From Chloroflexota bacterium (GTDB lineage: Bacteria > Chloroflexota > FW602-bin22 > JAMCYS01): DNA of 13,715 nt. Below the pieces are notes generated by a model that had not been told where the DNA came from, did no database searches, and saw only the letters and a program-made list of their open reading frames with translations. The position numbers were made by a program, and so were the translations under genes. The stretch is taken from positions 1 through 13,715 of the forward strand of contig JAJZQK010000030.1 of assembly GCA_021847625.1 (NCBI GenBank), given 5' to 3'. Positions 11,937-13,715 of the stretch are shown here, piece after piece. How positions within the stretch are numbered: position 1 is the first letter of the stretch; each line of letters begins with the position of its first letter.

Positions 11937-12937
11937 CGGCTGAGCGGCAGGGTAAAGGAGAAGGTGGCGCCGTTGCCGAGCCCTTTGCTCTTCGCCCAGA
12001 TACGCCCGCCGTGCGCGACGACGATCGCCTTGGATATATAGAGGCCCAGGCCAACGCCGCTCGTCGTCCGCTCGGCGTAGAGGCGCGAGAAAGGCTGGAA
12101 CAGCAAGTCCAGGTCCTCGGGCTTGATGCCGATACCCTGATCGGAAACGCTAACGACGGCTTGCCCGTCCTCTTGGCGCAGGCGCACCTCGATCGCACCG
12201 CCGTCGGGACTATACTTGGCGGCGTTGCTCAGAAGGTTGCCCATCACCTGCGCGAGCCGGTCCGGGTCCCAATCGCCTTCCAGATGCTCGGGCGTATCCA
12301 GCTCGATCTCCTTCTCCGGCGTCAGGTGCTCCTGCGTCTCCACCGTGTCGCGGGCCAGCGCGGCCAGGTCCACGTGCTGGGGGCGCACCTGGAAGCTCCC
12401 GGCGCCGATGCGCACGGCGTCCACAAGGTCGGTGACGAGGCGATTCATCCGCTGCGCCGAGTCGCGAATCACCGTGAGCCCCGCTTGCCGCCGCTCGGCG
12501 GGCAAGTCAGAGCGTTCGAGAAGCTGCGCGTAGCCCGACAAGGTGGTAAGAGGCCCGCGCAGATCGTGCGCCACCATTCCCATGAAGTTCTGCAGGTTGC
12601 GCCGGGCCAGCTCGACGTCACGGATGCGGGCGGCGACGAGGTAGCCCAGATAGCCGATAATCGCCAAAGCCACCAAGTTCAGCGCCGAAACCGCCAGTCC
12701 CACCTGATCCAAGGTCAGGTTGACCCCGTACAACACCAGGGCAACGCCGGCAGTGGCGGCGGTAATTGGGGCGGGGAGAAACTGAGCGGAAATGAGGACG
12801 GGGATGGCGTAGAGAACGGCCAGCGGTATCTCACCCGTTATCACGAACAGATCGAACAGGAAGATCCCCGCCAACAGAATTGCCACCAGAACCAGATAGG
12901 GGATGAATCGTCGCATCGGCCTCTGCGTTCCACCCAT
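11933..12937 (-). CDS. Membrane-bound sensor histidine kinase (orphan)
   Basis: A 334-residue sensor kinase. About four hydrophobic segments (roughly 11-33, 38-54, 55-72 and 80-103) form a membrane sensor with almost no extracytoplasmic loop. The HisKA domain follows, with the phosphoacceptor in MVAHDLRGPL (His124). The HATPase_c domain carries the N box GNLLSNAAKYSPDG (233-246), G1 DQGIGI (266-271), the F box and G2 SGVGLGLYIS (293-302). All catalytic motifs look intact. No response regulator is encoded nearby, so its partner must lie elsewhere. The ATG at 12937 has a moderate GGTGAG upstream; an internal Met8 is a weaker alternative. A promoter lies at 13096-13124. The protein ends normally for the family (FSFTLPLSR), but its TAA stop falls inside the end of MITE copy B. 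The signal is unknown. Confidence 0.92.
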   Translation of the reverse strand: MGGTQRPMRRFIPYLVLVAILLAGIFLFDLFVITGEIPLAVLYAIPVLISAQFLPAPITAATAGVALVLYGVNLTLDQVGLAVSALNLVALAIIGYLGYLVAARIRDVELARRNLQNFMGMVAHDLRGPLTTLSGYAQLLERSDLPAERRQAGLTVIRDSAQRMNRLVTDLVDAVRIGAGSFQVRPQHVDLAALARDTVETQEHLTPEKEIELDTPEHLEGDWDPDRLAQVMGNLLSNAAKYSPDGGAIEVRLRQEDGQAVVSVSDQGIGIKPEDLDLLFQPFSRLYAERTTSGVGLGLYISKAIVVAHGGRIWAKSKGLGNGATFSFTLPLSR

Positions 12938-13095
12938 CGTATCTCACCACTCGGCTGCCCAGCCTGCTGTCCGCTGCCGGAAGGTGGCGGACCAACGGAG
13001 CCGCCCAAACCCTACGGGCCACCGTCCGCTCGGCGACCCATTTGCACACAAGACTACCCAAAACACCACCTTGACCTCGGTGGCGTCCCAATCCA

Positions 13096-13124
13096 AGTGT
13101 AGTCCACCAAGGCGGTAGTTTCAA
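13096..13124 (-). promoter_or_regulatory. Sigma70-like promoter of the histidine kinase gene
   Basis: TTGAAA (13119-13124), a 17-base spacer and TACACT (13096-13101) on the minus strand. The predicted leader to the ATG at 12937 is about 150 bases; I see no known riboswitch in it. Confidence 0.5.
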
Positions 13125-13157
13125 CTGAGGCCGCAGAAGGGAGGATGCTTATCCTTC

Positions 13158-13493
13158 CTATTCCCACACCCTCTTCCTGATCGCCAGTCCCAGTCCCACC
13201 AGCGCCAGCCCGGCTACAAGCACGGCCGTCGTCGGCAGGGCGGGCTGGCCCGTGTTGGGCAGCGCCGTCGGCTGGCCGGTGCCGGTCTGAGTCTGGGCAG
13301 CGGCCTGGGACGAGCCCTGCACCACCGCCACGGCGTCCTTGCCGGCGTCGGCCACGTAGACCAGGTTGGTCGTGGGGTTCACGGCTACCCCCGAGCCACT
13401 GCCCACGTTGGCCAGGGTGGTGGCCACCTTGTTGGTCGCCCCGTCGAAGAGGACCAGGCTGTTGGTGCCCATGGTGAACCGCGACCAAGCCAT
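13158..13493 (-). CDS. Stub of an LPXTG-anchored YVTN beta-propeller surface protein
   Basis: A 111-residue product. Residues 10-60 hold one to one-and-a-half YVTN-type propeller repeats (NSLVLFDGATNKVATTL, then GVAVNPTTNLVYVADAGKD). A Gln/Thr/Gly linker follows, then LPNTG (about residues 79-83), a hydrophobic segment and the basic tail RKRVWE. That C-terminus is a complete cell-wall sorting signal for sortase. There is no signal peptide and far too little propeller, since such proteins normally have many repeats. Yet GGAG lies 6 bases before the ATG and promoter-like boxes lie at 13525-13553, so it may be expressed as it stands. The likeliest reading is the 3' remnant of a larger exported protein that lost its front half. 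The frame is closed by a TAA 16 codons before the ATG. Confidence 0.6.
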   Translation of the reverse strand: MAWSRFTMGTNSLVLFDGATNKVATTLANVGSGSGVAVNPTTNLVYVADAGKDAVAVVQGSSQAAAQTQTGTGQPTALPNTGQPALPTTAVLVAGLALVGLGLAIRKRVWE

Positions 13494-13524
13494 GCTGCGC
13501 TCCGGCCGGGCGTCTACGGTAAGT

Positions 13525-13553
13525 ATCTTACTGAAGTATTACGTGAGTGTTAA
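13525..13553 (-). promoter_or_regulatory. Possible promoter of the LPXTG stub gene
   Basis: TTAACA (13548-13553), a 17-base spacer and TAAGAT (13525-13530) on the minus strand. The predicted start near 13517 leaves a leader of about 24 bases to the ATG. The boxes are fair, not strong, matches. Confidence 0.35.
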
Positions 13554-13630
13554 CTCTGCGCCAGGTCTTGGTAGCTTAGCCATGGGTTGGCTGCTGAACG
13601 ATGGCCGAGTTGCACCATCAGCATAGATCC

Positions 13631-13647
13631 GCCCCCTGGCCGGGGGC
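13631..13647. terminator. GC-rich hairpin, possible terminator of the gene at the window end
   Basis: GCCCCC-TGGCC-GGGGGC is a perfect 6-bp stem, 15 bases beyond the TGA at 13663-13665 on the minus strand. No U tract follows on either strand, so termination is uncertain. Confidence 0.3.
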
Positions 13648-13662
13648 CGGCGGGACGATGGA

Positions 13663-13713
13663 TCAGTCGGCGGGTGCGTTCGGCAACAACCCGCGGCCGA
13701 CCGCCTCCATCTT
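13663..13713 (-). CDS. Possible 3' end of a gene entering from the right (partial)
   Basis: A minus-strand frame enters from the window edge and ends with KMEAVGRGLLPNAPAD and a TGA at 13663-13665. A GC hairpin follows 15 bases later. The 16 residues are too few to identify a family, and other frames here are also open. Confidence 0.22.
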   Translation of the reverse strand, partial: KMEAVGRGLLPNAPAD

Positions 13714-13715
13714 GA

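Overview
The window is high-GC bacterial DNA, almost entirely protein-coding on the minus strand. Gene content suggests a member of the Chloroflexota or a similar uncultivated, metabolically versatile anaerobe. The clues are a Tat-exported family 5 solute-binding lipoprotein with a long Pro/Thr/Gln linker, a non-pyrrolysine MttB-like methyltransferase with its own corrinoid protein, a UroD-type methyltransferase remnant, and an AprA/FrdA-like flavoprotein paired with a mini-ferredoxin. This taxonomic guess is inference only; no rRNA or tRNA gene was seen.

Layout: 1-494 is a promoter region with a leftward sigma70-like promoter (159-187) firing out of the window and a rightward one (319-348) for the first gene. 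495-2153 (+) is a thiamine-diphosphate enzyme of the acetolactate-synthase type, closed by a strong hairpin (2176-2210). 2212-2510 holds hairpin-rich repeat DNA and the truncated start of a UroD/MtaA-family gene (-). 2596-3303 (-) is a TPR protein. From 12937 down to 3626 the minus strand carries, in transcription order: an orphan membrane histidine kinase, a MITE-like repeat (copy B), an NHL beta-propeller protein, a GntR/FadR-type regulator, MITE copy A, an MttB-like methyltransferase, a corrinoid protein, a Tat lipoprotein solute-binding protein, a strong terminator, an AprA/FrdA-like flavoprotein and a 2x[4Fe-4S] ferredoxin. At 13158-13493 (-) is a stub of an LPXTG-anchored surface protein, and the window ends in a possible gene 3' end.

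How it may work together (inference): the solute-binding protein captures a substrate outside the cell, the MttB-like enzyme demethylates a quaternary amine or related methylated compound onto the corrinoid protein, and the flavoprotein/ferredoxin pair carries out a linked redox step. The FadR-type regulator has its own near-consensus promoter and a perfect 7+7 bp dyad just downstream of the predicted start of transcription, so it probably autoregulates and may control the neighbouring catabolic genes.

The least ordinary feature is a pair of 222-bp elements in opposite orientation (9539-9760 and 11715-11936). By eye they are about 95% identical, with 12-bp terminal inverted repeats and three internal hairpins. 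They bracket the regulator and the NHL gene. In both copies the terminal repeat supplies the TAA stop codon of the adjacent gene (gntR-type regulator and histidine kinase).
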